Below, one piece after another: positions 54,792 through 64,000 of a stretch of DNA of 64,000 bases. Positions within the stretch are counted from its first letter, which is position 1; every line of letters starts with the position of its first letter. Made by a program: the position numbers and the translations under genes. The stretch is taken from the NCBI RefSeq assembly GCF_017814945.1, contig NZ_JAGIPX010000008.1, positions 62,001 to 126,000 of the forward strand, in the 5' to 3' direction. Source of the stretch: Paraburkholderia sp. LEh10. Lineage in GTDB: Bacteria; Pseudomonadota; Gammaproteobacteria; Burkholderiales; Burkholderiaceae. The notes below the pieces were generated by a model that was given only the letters and a program-made list of their open reading frames with translations, searched no databases and was not told the DNA's origin.

Positions 54792-56288
54792 TCATGCACC
54801 GCGTTGCAGCTTACGGGCGAGCACGCCGTAGATGATTGCGCCGAGGCCCGCGCCGATGAACCACGAGAAGTTCGCGAGACCATTCAGTGCCGGCACCATC
54901 ACGCAGATCACCGCGATCACTGCAGCCGGCAGCAGCGCGGCCACTGCACGATAGTTCACGCCGTGGTGATACCAGTAGCTGCCCTTCTCCGACACCGTGT
55001 ACAGGTCGTCGAGCACGACCTTCTGGCGCTTCACGAGGAAAAAGTCGACGATCAGGATGCCGTACAAGGGTCCGATGAAGCTGCCGAGCACGTCGAGCGT
55101 GTAGTGGATCACGGCGGGGTTGTTGAACAGGTTCCACGGCGTAATGAAGATCGATGCGACGGCTGCGAGCATGCCGCCTGCGCGCCAGCTGATGAGCTTC
55201 GGTGCGACGTTCGAGAAGTCGAATGCAGGCGACACGAAGTTGGCGACGATGTTGATGCCGATGGTCGCGATCGTGAACGTCAGCGCGCCGAGAATCACAG
55301 CCGTCGGGTAATCGATGCGGCCCACCGTTTCAACGGGATCGGTGATCAGTTCGCCGAACACGGGCAGCGTCGCGGCCGTCGTGATGACCGTCACCAGCGA
55401 GAACGCGAGGAAGTTGACGGGCAGCCCCCAGAAGTTGCCGCGCTTGATGCTGCCGAAGCTCTTGCCATAGCGCGAGAAGTCGCCGAAGTTCAGCATCGGG
55501 CCCGAGAAGTACGACACCACCAGCGAGATCGCCGTGATCATCACGGGGATCACTTCCATGCCGTGATACTTGACGCCGCCAAGATTGATGCCGATATTGC
55601 GCCAGCCCGCTCGCCACACCATGTAGCCCGCGAGAATGAACATCACGACATACACGGCAGGACCAGCGAAGTCGATGAACTTCTTGATCGTCTCCATGCC
55701 GTTCCAGAACACGAATGCCTGCAGCACCCACAGCAGCATGAACCCGGCCCAGCCGATCGTCGACAGCCCCATGAAGCCGTGATGATGCACGTCCGCATAA
55801 GGAATCAGTTGTGGGAAGAACTTGAGCACGACGATGACGAGCGCGCTCGATGCGAGGTACGTCTGGATGCCGTACCACGCGACGGCAATCAGGCCGCGGA
55901 TCACGGCGGGAATGTTGGCGCCCAGCACGCCGAATGTCGCGCGGCATGCGACGGGGTACGGCACGCCGTTCTGCTGGCTTGGCTTCGCGATCATGTTGCA
56001 CAGCACGTTCACGAGCGTAATGCCGACGAGCAGCGCGATCAGCACCTGCCAGCTCGTGAGACCGAGCGCGAACAGGCTGCCCGCGAACACGTAGCCGCCG
56101 ACGCTATGCACGTCCGACATCCAGAACGCAAAAATGTTATAGGCGCCCCACGTCTGATGCTTCAACGGCGCGAGGTCTTCGTTGTACAGGCGTTCGCTGT
56201 AGCCTGCGGGCAGCGTATGCGCACTGTCCGCGCCGCTGTCGTAAGCGGGGATTGCCGAACTATCCGGTGCTGCACTGAACTGAGCCAT
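54792..56288 (-). CDS. NCS1-family allantoin/purine permease
   Basis: A 498-residue membrane protein after AGGAGGAA. LYNEDLAPLKHQTWGAYNIF and FAFWMSDVHSVGGYVFAGSL are the NCS1 signature; about twelve helices follow. By operon position (first gene, before the racemase and allantoinase) its cargo is probably allantoin, though uracil, hydantoin or urate are possible in this family. It starts a run of six co-directional genes. Confidence 0.93.
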   Translation of the reverse strand: MAQFSAAPDSSAIPAYDSGADSAHTLPAGYSERLYNEDLAPLKHQTWGAYNIFAFWMSDVHSVGGYVFAGSLFALGLTSWQVLIALLVGITLVNVLCNMIAKPSQQNGVPYPVACRATFGVLGANIPAVIRGLIAVAWYGIQTYLASSALVIVVLKFFPQLIPYADVHHHGFMGLSTIGWAGFMLLWVLQAFVFWNGMETIKKFIDFAGPAVYVVMFILAGYMVWRAGWRNIGINLGGVKYHGMEVIPVMITAISLVVSYFSGPMLNFGDFSRYGKSFGSIKRGNFWGLPVNFLAFSLVTVITTAATLPVFGELITDPVETVGRIDYPTAVILGALTFTIATIGINIVANFVSPAFDFSNVAPKLISWRAGGMLAAVASIFITPWNLFNNPAVIHYTLDVLGSFIGPLYGILIVDFFLVKRQKVVLDDLYTVSEKGSYWYHHGVNYRAVAALLPAAVIAVICVMVPALNGLANFSWFIGAGLGAIIYGVLARKLQRGA

Positions 56289-56683
56289 GGATTCCTCCTA
56301 AGATGGGAACGTCGACGGGAATCGACGAGCACTGCATCGTGTATGCCAGGCGCGCGGCCAGCCCAATGAGGGGCTGACGCCGATGCGCATCGCTTACAGA
56401 TTGCCGCGGGTGTCTCCGTACTTACGTACTTGTTTTGATGACCCCGGCAGGCGTTCCGCGATTGCCTGCAAGGGTTTGCCGTGTGAGCGCGGCCACTTTA
56501 TGAGCGGCCGTCGCCTTACGGTCTTTCGGTCCCGACACGAGCCGGGTGCGGCTCGTATCCGTCTATATCCGGTCGACTTACCGGTCGAAAACAGTTCACT
56601 TCAGTGCAGCACGCACCGCCTGCGAGCGCGGGCGGCGTCAGGCTTGCACTTTGATTCATGCACCTCGGTGCATGCACTTTTGT
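56289..56683. other. Intergenic, promoter of the allantoin operon; palindrome
   Basis: 395 bases without a gene. CATGCACC (56657-56664) and GGTGCATG (56667-56674) form an 18-bp perfect palindrome just after the GntR stop; it lacks a U-run, so it may be an operator or weak terminator. An AT-richer stretch near 56415-56440 may be promoter for the permease. Confidence 0.45.
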
Positions 56684-57400
56684 TCAGCCGGCCGCGGACT
56701 TGGGCCCACGCGTGCCGAATACTTCGTGCAGATCGGCCCCATCGCTAGCCGGCCGATCCAGCATCTTCAACTCGACGCTCTGCAGATGCCGCGACATCAG
56801 TGCGCCTGCCGACGCTGCGTCGCCTGCGTCGAGCGCCGCGAGAATCGCTTCGTGGTCTTCGAACGAACAAGGGCTTCTGCCCAGCGATTCGTACAGCGCC
56901 GAAATCAGCGTCGAGCGCGCGACCAGTCCGTTCAGGCAATCGCATAACACCGTGTTGCCCGTGAGCGATGCAAGCTCCGTGTGAAACTCGCCCGACAGCC
57001 TGATCCACGCCGGGAAATCGCGCGACTCGAACGCCTTGCGCTCGCGCGCGATCATCCCGCCGATGTTCCTCAACCGCCGCGAGCCCTGGCTCGCGCAAAT
57101 CTTGTCGACGACGGCCAGTTCGATGATCCGGCGCATCTCGAATACTTCATGCACTTCCTGCAACGACGGACTTGCGACAAATGCGCCGCGGTTCGGCTCC
57201 AGATCGACGAGGCGGTCGGTGGCTAACAGGGCCAACGCCTGCCGGATCGGTCCGCGCTTGACGCCGAACACCTCGCACAACTGGGCTTCCGTCAATTTCG
57301 CGCCAGGCGCAAGCCGGTGCTCGAGGATCGCTGCGCGAATACGCTCGGCGATCACTTCAGGTTTCGTGCTGCTCGCGGTGGCGTTGGGTGTCTCGGACAT
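56684..57400 (-). CDS. GntR-family (FCD) regulator, likely of allantoin/urate genes
   Basis: A 238-residue protein. Winged HTH at residues ~13-75 (VIAERIRAAILEHRLAPGAK, then TEAQLCEVFGVKRGPIRQAL) and a helical FCD effector domain at ~85-215 (EVFEMRRIIELAVVDKI; SGEFHTELASLTGN with a metal-type His; DHEAILAALDAGD). It lies upstream of and on the same strand as the operon. Repeated TTGTCAACAA-type sites upstream suggest autoregulation. Confidence 0.92.
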   Translation of the reverse strand: MSETPNATASSTKPEVIAERIRAAILEHRLAPGAKLTEAQLCEVFGVKRGPIRQALALLATDRLVDLEPNRGAFVASPSLQEVHEVFEMRRIIELAVVDKICASQGSRRLRNIGGMIARERKAFESRDFPAWIRLSGEFHTELASLTGNTVLCDCLNGLVARSTLISALYESLGRSPCSFEDHEAILAALDAGDAASAGALMSRHLQSVELKMLDRPASDGADLHEVFGTRGPKSAAG

Positions 57401-57738
57401 GATGAGCGTGCTGTTATGGGATCCATCTTAGGACGGACATAAACATTGTCAACAATTTTAGCCACTGATTTTCGACAATTTTAGTTAGCACTGAGGCGAC
57501 CGGAACCAACAAAATCGCGGTCAATGGTGATGCTGATTGGCTTTCCGCGTCAGTCATCGTGGTCGATAAGCCACTTTCTGAAGAGCTTTTTTGTCAACAA
57601 AACCGGTTTTCGAAAAGCCGTGCGCAAATTTGATGGCGGGGAATTTGTTGACCGTTAGTTGCATTAAAGACCAAAAATTAAAGGCGAGTCGCCTCGCCTT
57701 CGTCAGTGCCTTGCAGTACCGCTGCGCGCGCCGCCCGC
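57401..57738. promoter_or_regulatory. GntR promoter region with three related GTCAACAA sites
   Basis: An AT-rich 338-base gap with no gene. ATTGTCAACAAT (57445-57456), TTTTGTCAACAAAA (57589-57602, with TTGTCAACAA at 57591-57600) and TTTGTTGAC (57644-57652, the reverse of GTCAACAA) occur here; CGACAATTTT near 57473 is a half-site. The first lies 45 bases before the GntR start. Confidence 0.65.
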
Positions 57739-58665
57739 TCAGTCCAACACGGGATGCCCCGACACCGTCAGCTTGAAGCCATGCGCGCCCGCGACGAGAT
57801 GCGCCTCGGCGCCGACGGGCAGCGTCACCATGTCGGAGATATGGCCGAACTGCAGGCCCGTCACGATGGGAATGCCGACCACCGACCTCACCTGCTCGAC
57901 CATCGCGCGAAGGTCGTAGCCGTTGTCATAGTCGAATGGCTTTCCGCCCGAAAAGTCGCCGAGCACGAGCGCCTGCTGCCGCTCGAGAATGCCCGCCAGA
58001 TGCAGTTGATAGATCAGGCGCTCGATGCGAAACGGCTGTTCGTTGACGTCTTCGACGAACAGGATGCCGCCTTCCACGGGAGGCATGTACGGCGAGCCGA
58101 CCAGCGAGGCCAGCACAGCCAGATTGCCGCCCCATAGCGTGCCTTTGACGTCGATGCCCTGCGGCTGCGCAGCGGTGCCGGAAACCGTAAAAGTCGGCGA
58201 TGTCAGCGCGTTCCAGAAGTGCTTCATCGTGAAGTCGCTGACCGTTTCCGCGCCGAAGTCGACGGCCAGCATGGGTCCGCCGAAAGTCGTCACGCCCGCC
58301 TGCGACAGCAGCGCGAGTTGGAGCGCCGTGAAGTCGCTATGGCCGACGAGCGCGATCGGCTGGCCGCGCAGGCGGCGCTGCAGGCCGCGGTAGTCAAGCC
58401 CATGCAGGATACGCACCGCGCCGTAGCCGCCGCGCACGGCGAGCACGATGTCGGGCAGTTCACGCGATGGGTCTGCCAACCGGTTCAACTCCGCCGCGCG
58501 CTCGCCGTCCGTGCCCGCAAAACGCTGGTAACGCCGCTGCGTCGCGCTGACGTTGTCGACGTGGTGCCCTTGTGCGCGCAACCGCTTCAGCGCGAGATGG
58601 ATCGCGTTCGGATCGTGCGGATAGCCCGAAGGCGCGATCAGTTCGATGGTGCGATGGGTGGCCAT
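57739..58665 (-). CDS. ldcA: LD-carboxypeptidase (muramoyltetrapeptide carboxypeptidase)
   Basis: A 308-residue S66-family serine peptidase. The nucleophile is Ser110 in ALVGHSDFTALQLAL; GGYGAVRILHGLDY precedes it, and the Glu and His of the relay lie in GGNLAVLASLVGSPYM and FGHISDMVTLPVG. It removes the terminal D-Ala from murein tetrapeptides during recycling. It follows tadA on the same strand by 35 bases. Confidence 0.93.
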   Translation of the reverse strand: MATHRTIELIAPSGYPHDPNAIHLALKRLRAQGHHVDNVSATQRRYQRFAGTDGERAAELNRLADPSRELPDIVLAVRGGYGAVRILHGLDYRGLQRRLRGQPIALVGHSDFTALQLALLSQAGVTTFGGPMLAVDFGAETVSDFTMKHFWNALTSPTFTVSGTAAQPQGIDVKGTLWGGNLAVLASLVGSPYMPPVEGGILFVEDVNEQPFRIERLIYQLHLAGILERQQALVLGDFSGGKPFDYDNGYDLRAMVEQVRSVVGIPIVTGLQFGHISDMVTLPVGAEAHLVAGAHGFKLTVSGHPVLD

Positions 58666-58673
58666 ACGGGCGG

Positions 58674-59806
<1,133 letters not shown>

Positions 59807-59964
59807 TTGCAATCCACTACGTTGCGGCTCGTGCATTCTATCAGGGACCCGCAAAATGGATTTGTCAGACGCCTAGAGGACACACCCAGGATTAGGAATT
59901 GTCGTATGGGATGGACTATGGCAGCGATATATGGTTGTCCGTTTAACCGCGTGTCTGCTCTTCC

Positions 59965-60234
59965 ATGTCTGCCCGAAACCTTTCTGCCATCGTGTCGATC
60001 CATTCGAATCGCGGCGCCCTGCGCAAGCGATGCGCTCTGAACGCGGATGAACAACACCGCTATACCCTCTTCCCGCTCACATCGTTCGTACGGTTCGTAC
60101 CGTTCGCCCGGGCACTGGTGACGGTGATCGCGCTGTCGCTGGCGTTGTCCGGTTGCGGCGTCTTCTGCAATATCGGCGGCGGAAGTGGCGGCGTCGGCGG
60201 CAGTTGTGGCGTCGGCACCGGCTTTCGTTTCTGA
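59965..60234 (+). CDS. Putative small Gly/Cys-rich lipoprotein
   Basis: A frame of 89 residues from ATG at 59965, or 38 from GTG at 60118. The shared part is VTVIALSLALSGCGVFCNIG, a hydrophobic leader with an LSGC lipobox, followed by a Gly-rich GGGSGGVGGSCGVGTGFRF. The shorter start would give a compact lipoprotein; the N-terminal half of the longer form is not convincing. No family recognised. Confidence 0.55.
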   Translation: MSARNLSAIVSIHSNRGALRKRCALNADEQHRYTLFPLTSFVRFVPFARALVTVIALSLALSGCGVFCNIGGGSGGVGGSCGVGTGFRF

Positions 60235-60386
60235 TTCCATCTTTCTCGCGCGGCCGTCGTTTCGGCAATCGTTTTTATCCGACGCGCAATTTACACACTG
60301 TTACGCAGGGCCCGCGTCAATATCGACGCGCGGTTCCCTATACTCGTCGCCGTCCACAGCTGGTGGCGCAACGACAAACAAGTAAC

Positions 60387-61058
60387 ATGACCCACACCCG
60401 TTTTGCCCGTCCTCTCGTCCGCACGACCTTGATCGCGCTGTGCGTGACGCTGCCGCTGGCCGGCTGCGTCGTTCCCGGCAGTTCGCCCTATGGCGCATCG
60501 TATGGTTCCCAGTACGGCTCGACGTATGCGGCGCAGCCGGCCTATGCCCAACCGGCGCAACCGGCCTATGCGCAGTCCGGCTATGCGCAGCCGCCGCAGT
60601 ATCAGCAGCCGTATGCGCAACAGCCGCAATATCAGCAGCAGCCTTCGTACGATCAGTCCGACTGGCAGAACGGCCAGGGCTATCAGCAGGCGCAACCGGG
60701 CTATGGTTACGGCGAGCAATACGGCGTCGTTTCGTCGATCCAGCCGCTTGCGAATCCCGGCGCCGTGACGGCGGGCGGCGTTGCGGGCACGGTGATCGGC
60801 GCCGTGGTGGGCGGCGTGATCGGCAACCAGTTCGGGCGCGGCCACGGCCGCGATGCCGCGACGGCGATCGGCGTGCTCGGCGGCGCCGTCGCGGGCAACC
60901 AGCTGGGACAGCAGGCGGGCGCATCGTCGCCGGGCGGCTACCGGATCGCCGTCCAGTTGAACGACGGCTCGATGCGGGCCTTCGATGTCGGCACACCGGG
61001 CAATCTGCATCCGGGCGATCGCGTGCGCATCGCGGGCAACCGGCTCGACCGCTATTGA
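60387..61058 (+). CDS. Glycine-zipper outer-membrane lipoprotein (17-kDa antigen/SlyB-like)
   Basis: A 223-residue lipoprotein with lipobox LAGC (Cys27). Residues ~33-110 are a Tyr/Gln/Ala/Pro-rich tract of YAQPAQPAYAQ-type repeats. Residues ~125-175 are the glycine-zipper (GTVIGAVVGGVIGNQFGRGH, then VLGGAVAGNQLG). A small C-terminal domain ends GDRVRIAGNRLDRY. The zipper places it in the Rick_17kDa_Anti family; the low-complexity tract is longer than usual. Confidence 0.86.
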   Translation: MTHTRFARPLVRTTLIALCVTLPLAGCVVPGSSPYGASYGSQYGSTYAAQPAYAQPAQPAYAQSGYAQPPQYQQPYAQQPQYQQQPSYDQSDWQNGQGYQQAQPGYGYGEQYGVVSSIQPLANPGAVTAGGVAGTVIGAVVGGVIGNQFGRGHGRDAATAIGVLGGAVAGNQLGQQAGASSPGGYRIAVQLNDGSMRAFDVGTPGNLHPGDRVRIAGNRLDRY

Positions 61059-61183
61059 TCAGGCGGAGCGTGTTGAATGCGGCTGGCCCGAATGTCGACG
61101 GGACCCGGCCGCTGCTCAACGAGCTTCACGCGTGCGCCGCCTGCGCGCAAGGCGAGCCTCGCTGACATCGCAATGGCGACGCA

Positions 61184-62002
61184 TCACTCCGGCTCGACGG
61201 CCCGCCCCGGCTCGTAGAACATCGCAAACAGTTCGGACTGCGAGCCGACGCCTAGCTTCGCATAGATGTGCTTCTTGTGCGCGCGCACGGTCTCGAACGA
61301 GATCGACAGCTTCCCCGCAATTGCGCGCGACGAGAACCCGCTCAACGATAGCATCGCCACTTCGATTTCGCGGGCCGTCAACGCGCCGCGCCCGCTCTTG
61401 CCCGTGAGCATGCCGAAGCGCGCATGCAGATCGGGCGCTTCGCTTTCCGTCGCGTGCGGCGTCTCTTCCACTGCGAACTTTTCGAAGCGCAAGCGCTGTT
61501 GCATCAGGGCCAGCACCCACGGCGAGTACAACGTAAGCAGCGCGATTTCGCGCTCATCGTATTTGCTCGTCTTGCCGAGCGAGAAGCCCATCGTGTAATC
61601 GCGATCGATCACGACGTTGAAATGCACCTCATCGCCGACGATGTTCTTCCTGAAGTACCGCTGGTAATACTCGGTCATCCGGAAGTTGTCGGGCGCGACG
61701 TCGGCGAGCGTATAAAAGCCCGACGCCTGCGTTTCGAATGCGGCGAGATAGAACGGATCGAGCTGGTAAAGCGCGATCAGATAATCCTGGAACATCAGGT
61801 CGAGCTTGCCGTCGGGCATCGCCTGCTCGGCGAGCACGAGCGGTGCGGCGTCGCGCGCAAAACGCAGCGCCACCCAACTGTCGAAACCGATGTGCCGTTC
61901 GAGCACGCGCGTGAGGCGCGCCCAGAAATGCGGACCATCGAGGGCATCGATGGCCGAGCCGATCTCCCGATGAAAAGCGAGATCTCGCCATTCGAAGTCC
62001 AT
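61184..62002 (-). CDS. LuxR-type regulator with unclassified sensor half
   Basis: A 272-residue protein starting at 62002 (GGAGGA upstream). The C-terminal HTH is LTAREIEVAMLSLSGFSSRA then IAGKLSISFETVRAHKKHIY, a GerE/LuxR domain at residues ~205-265. The N-terminal ~190 residues are helical/GAF-like (ERHIGFDSWVALRFARDAAP) with no clear autoinducer-binding motif. It is divergent from the amidase, which it likely controls. Confidence 0.85.
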   Translation of the reverse strand: MDFEWRDLAFHREIGSAIDALDGPHFWARLTRVLERHIGFDSWVALRFARDAAPLVLAEQAMPDGKLDLMFQDYLIALYQLDPFYLAAFETQASGFYTLADVAPDNFRMTEYYQRYFRKNIVGDEVHFNVVIDRDYTMGFSLGKTSKYDEREIALLTLYSPWVLALMQQRLRFEKFAVEETPHATESEAPDLHARFGMLTGKSGRGALTAREIEVAMLSLSGFSSRAIAGKLSISFETVRAHKKHIYAKLGVGSQSELFAMFYEPGRAVEPE

Positions 62003-62185
62003 CGTGTCCTCCGCTGAGGGTAACCCGGGTGGGTAATTTTCGGACAAAAATAATACCCCGATAATCGACTCCACTACGAAAAGCGGCAGCGAACGTGTCG
62101 CGCGAACGGGTACACGGGCGCACGCAGCACGCGAACAGCAAGCGCGCGCCGCGCCGCTGAAAGGCATCTGGAAGGAGGCAGCATC
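62003..62185. promoter_or_regulatory. Divergent promoter region with GGGTAACCCGGGTGGGTAA dyad
   Basis: The spacer contains GGTAACCCGGGTGGGTAAT around 62019-62036, an imperfect inverted repeat centred on ACCCGGGT, then an AT-rich run (AAAAATAATACC near 62045). It may be the LuxR-family protein's site. Confidence 0.45.
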
Positions 62186-63031
62186 ATGCAGGTAGAACTG
62201 GCGCAACTCGCGCTGATCGATAGCGACGTCGCGCACAACACGCGCAAGGTCGTCGAGACAATCGGGCGCGCCGACGCAGCGGGCGGCACGAAGCTGATCG
62301 TGTTTCCCGAAACCACGCTGTCGGGCTTTCCGACCCGCGAGAATGTCGCCGACGTCGCGCAGACCATTGACGGCCCGGCGTTGACGTCCGTGCGCGACGC
62401 GGCCCGGCAAGCAGGCGTCGCGGTCGCCGTAGGTCTCGCCGAACGCGACGGCGGCCGGTTCTACAACACGACGGTGCTCATCGATGAACGCGGCGATATC
62501 GCGCTGCGCTATCGCAAGACGCATCTGTGGGCGTCGGACGTCGGCGTGTTCACGCCGGGCGAGCGCTTCGAGACCTGCACGTGGAACGGCCTCACGGTCG
62601 GCCTCCTGATCTGCTACGACATCGAGTTTCCTGAAACGGCGCGCGCCGTCGCCGCGCTCGACGGCGACCTGCTGATCGTCACGAACGGCAACATGGACCC
62701 GTTCGGCCCCGTGCATCGGCGCGCGATCACGGCACGCGCGATGGAGAACCAGATGTTCGCGCTGATGGTGAACCGCTGCGGCTCAGGCGACGACGATCTC
62801 ACCTTCCCTGGCTTGTCCGCGCTCGTCGATCCGTTCGGTGAGACCGTCATCGAGCTGGGCGGCGGCGAAACGGTCACGAAGTCGCATATCGATCTGGCGC
62901 GGCTCGAAGCGAGCCGCGAGCACTACAACTATCTGCATGACGCACGCGTGCCGCTCGGGCTCGTGCCCGTCGAACAGTCGGACGGCCACCGTGCGCTGAT
63001 GATCGAAGCGCGCCGCCGCCGTACCGGCTAA
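62186..63031 (+). CDS. Carbon-nitrogen hydrolase (nitrilase superfamily amidase)
   Basis: A 281-residue enzyme with the Glu-Lys-Cys triad: Glu42 (IVFPETTLSG), Lys111 (LRYRKTHLW), Cys143 (LLICYDIEFPE). The sequence sits in the aliphatic amidase/carbamoylase-like branch rather than true nitrilases. It is followed by an APC amino-acid permease, so an amino-acid amide or N-carbamoyl compound is a fair guess. Starts after GGAAGGAGG-type sequence. Confidence 0.92.
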   Translation: MQVELAQLALIDSDVAHNTRKVVETIGRADAAGGTKLIVFPETTLSGFPTRENVADVAQTIDGPALTSVRDAARQAGVAVAVGLAERDGGRFYNTTVLIDERGDIALRYRKTHLWASDVGVFTPGERFETCTWNGLTVGLLICYDIEFPETARAVAALDGDLLIVTNGNMDPFGPVHRRAITARAMENQMFALMVNRCGSGDDDLTFPGLSALVDPFGETVIELGGGETVTKSHIDLARLEASREHYNYLHDARVPLGLVPVEQSDGHRALMIEARRRRTG

Positions 63032-63179
63032 ACGCTTTTCGCCATCCATCCGAGACACGTCGCGCGGGGCCTGACGCTCTGCGCGCGCGGACTCACGTTC
63101 GTCGAAATGCCCGTCATAAGGCATCCCACAAGATCCAATAAGACATCCGTATCGGCCTGCCACTGGCCCTGGAGGAATC

Positions 63180-64000
63180 ATGCAATCGTCGCCATCCCAT
63201 GAATCGTCCCATCTGAAGCGCACGCTCGGTTTGCCGTCCGTGCTGCTGTTCGGCCTCGCCTATATGGCGCCACTGATCGTCTACGGCACCTATGGCGTGC
63301 TCGCCAAGGCCAGCGACGACACGGCAGCCCTCGCCTATCTGCTCGCGCTGATCGCCATCGCGTTCACGGCGCTCAGCTACGGCAAGCTCGCGCGGCTCTA
63401 TCCCGTTGCCGGCTCGGCGTACACGTACACCCGCAAGACGTTCAACGCGCATCTGGGCTTCATGATCGGCTGGGCGACACTGCTCGACTACTTCTTCCTG
63501 CCGATGGTGATCTGGCTGATCGGCGCCGCGTATCTGAACGCCGCGTTTCCGCATGTGCCCTCGTGGATCTGGATCGTCGCGTTCATCGTACTGACGAGCG
63601 GCCTGAACATCGTCGGCATCGAACTCGCGGCGCGCTTCAACATCGTGCTGATGGTCGTGCAACTGGCGATCGTCGCCATGTTCGTCGCGCTGTGCTGGCA
63701 CTATGCATCGGCGGCGGCGGGCCCGGGCGGCATCGCGATGGCGGAGCCGTTCTTCAAGCCGCACGTGTCGTTCGGTGCGACGATGGCGGGCGCCGCGATC
63801 GCCGCGTATTCGTACCTCGGCTTCGACGCCGTCTCGACGCTGACGGAAGAAACCATCGATCCGAAAAAGAACATGCCGCGCGCGATCCTGCTGATCGCGC
63901 TGATCGGCGGCGCGATCTTCGTGATCGCGGCCTACACGATGCAGCTCGCCCACCCCGGCGTCGAGTTCAAGGACACGGACTCGGCTGCGTTCGAAGTCGC
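63180..64000 (+). CDS. APC-family amino acid permease, C-terminus off window
   Basis: 273 codons and two bases are visible, starting ATG at 63180 after GGAGGAA. The APC family start PSVLLFGLAYMAPLIVYGTY and the helix 3 segment YPVAGSAYTYTRKTFNAHLG are clear; YLGFDAVSTLTEE is the helix 6 hallmark. At least seven helices are present before the edge. It probably takes up the amidase substrate or an amino acid. Confidence 0.93.
   Translation, partial: MQSSPSHESSHLKRTLGLPSVLLFGLAYMAPLIVYGTYGVLAKASDDTAALAYLLALIAIAFTALSYGKLARLYPVAGSAYTYTRKTFNAHLGFMIGWATLLDYFFLPMVIWLIGAAYLNAAFPHVPSWIWIVAFIVLTSGLNIVGIELAARFNIVLMVVQLAIVAMFVALCWHYASAAAGPGGIAMAEPFFKPHVSFGATMAGAAIAAYSYLGFDAVSTLTEETIDPKKNMPRAILLIALIGGAIFVIAAYTMQLAHPGVEFKDTDSAAFEV

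Noticed and set aside
56289..56683. Purine riboswitch ahead of the NCS1 permease
   Set aside because: No conserved aptamer core could be recognised; only a short palindrome and AT-rich patch are present.

Overview
The window is dense, GC-rich proteobacterial DNA. Third-codon-position GC bias, small intergenic spaces, many LysR/AraC/TetR/GntR regulators and the gene families present (BMP-type nucleobase importer, PuuD urate oxidase, RND pump with a NodT-type outer-membrane lipoprotein) point to a Burkholderiaceae member, most likely a Paraburkholderia-like species and plausibly a secondary chromosome. That assignment is inference from gene content. I see no rRNA, tRNA, insertion sequence, prophage or CRISPR array.

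Layout. 1-8.3 kb: a LysR regulator cut by the left edge, divergent from a YeiH-type membrane protein; then a glutathione S-transferase, a ClC chloride channel with CBS domains, a C45/phospholipase-B-like Ntn hydrolase, two small proteins, an AraC regulator and a cupin. 8.3-15 kb: a TetR regulator facing a three-gene RND efflux operon (fusion lipoprotein, pump, outer-membrane channel), with a 36-bp near-perfect palindrome between them. 15-26 kb: a class A penicillin-binding protein, a ribbon-helix-helix-like protein, a PspA plus TPR-membrane-protein pair, a Baeyer-Villiger-type monooxygenase, a methyltransferase and a soluble chemoreceptor. 26-30 kb: a putrescine-type ABC importer, potFGHI. 30-40 kb: an Nramp Mn transporter, a degraded pldA remnant, DUF1289, OmpW, nitronate monooxygenase, aldehyde dehydrogenase, the ABC-F ATPase YbiT, a hydroxyisobutyrate-dehydrogenase-family enzyme and dodecin.

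40-57.4 kb is the functional core: a purine salvage and urate degradation region. A BMP-family importer (binding protein, two permeases, double ATPase) sits beside a divergent LysR gene and an 8-oxoguanine-deaminase-type amidohydrolase. Then uraH-puuD on the plus strand converge on a minus-strand run: NCS1 permease, racemase, puuE, uraD, alc, allA. Together these cover urate to 5-hydroxyisourate, OHCU, allantoin, allantoate, ureidoglycolate and finally glyoxylate plus urea. A GntR/FCD regulator lies upstream of the permease, with three related TTGTCAACAA-type sites next to it.

57.7-64 kb: a DUF1992-tadA-ldcA operon, two small envelope proteins, a LuxR-type regulator divergent from a nitrilase-family amidase, and an APC permease cut by the right edge. 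The best leads for new biology are modest: the PspA/TPR membrane pair, the GntR site cluster, a 38-residue membrane microprotein, and several short tandem repeats placed in regulatory spacers. I did not see a clearly undescribed multi-gene system.
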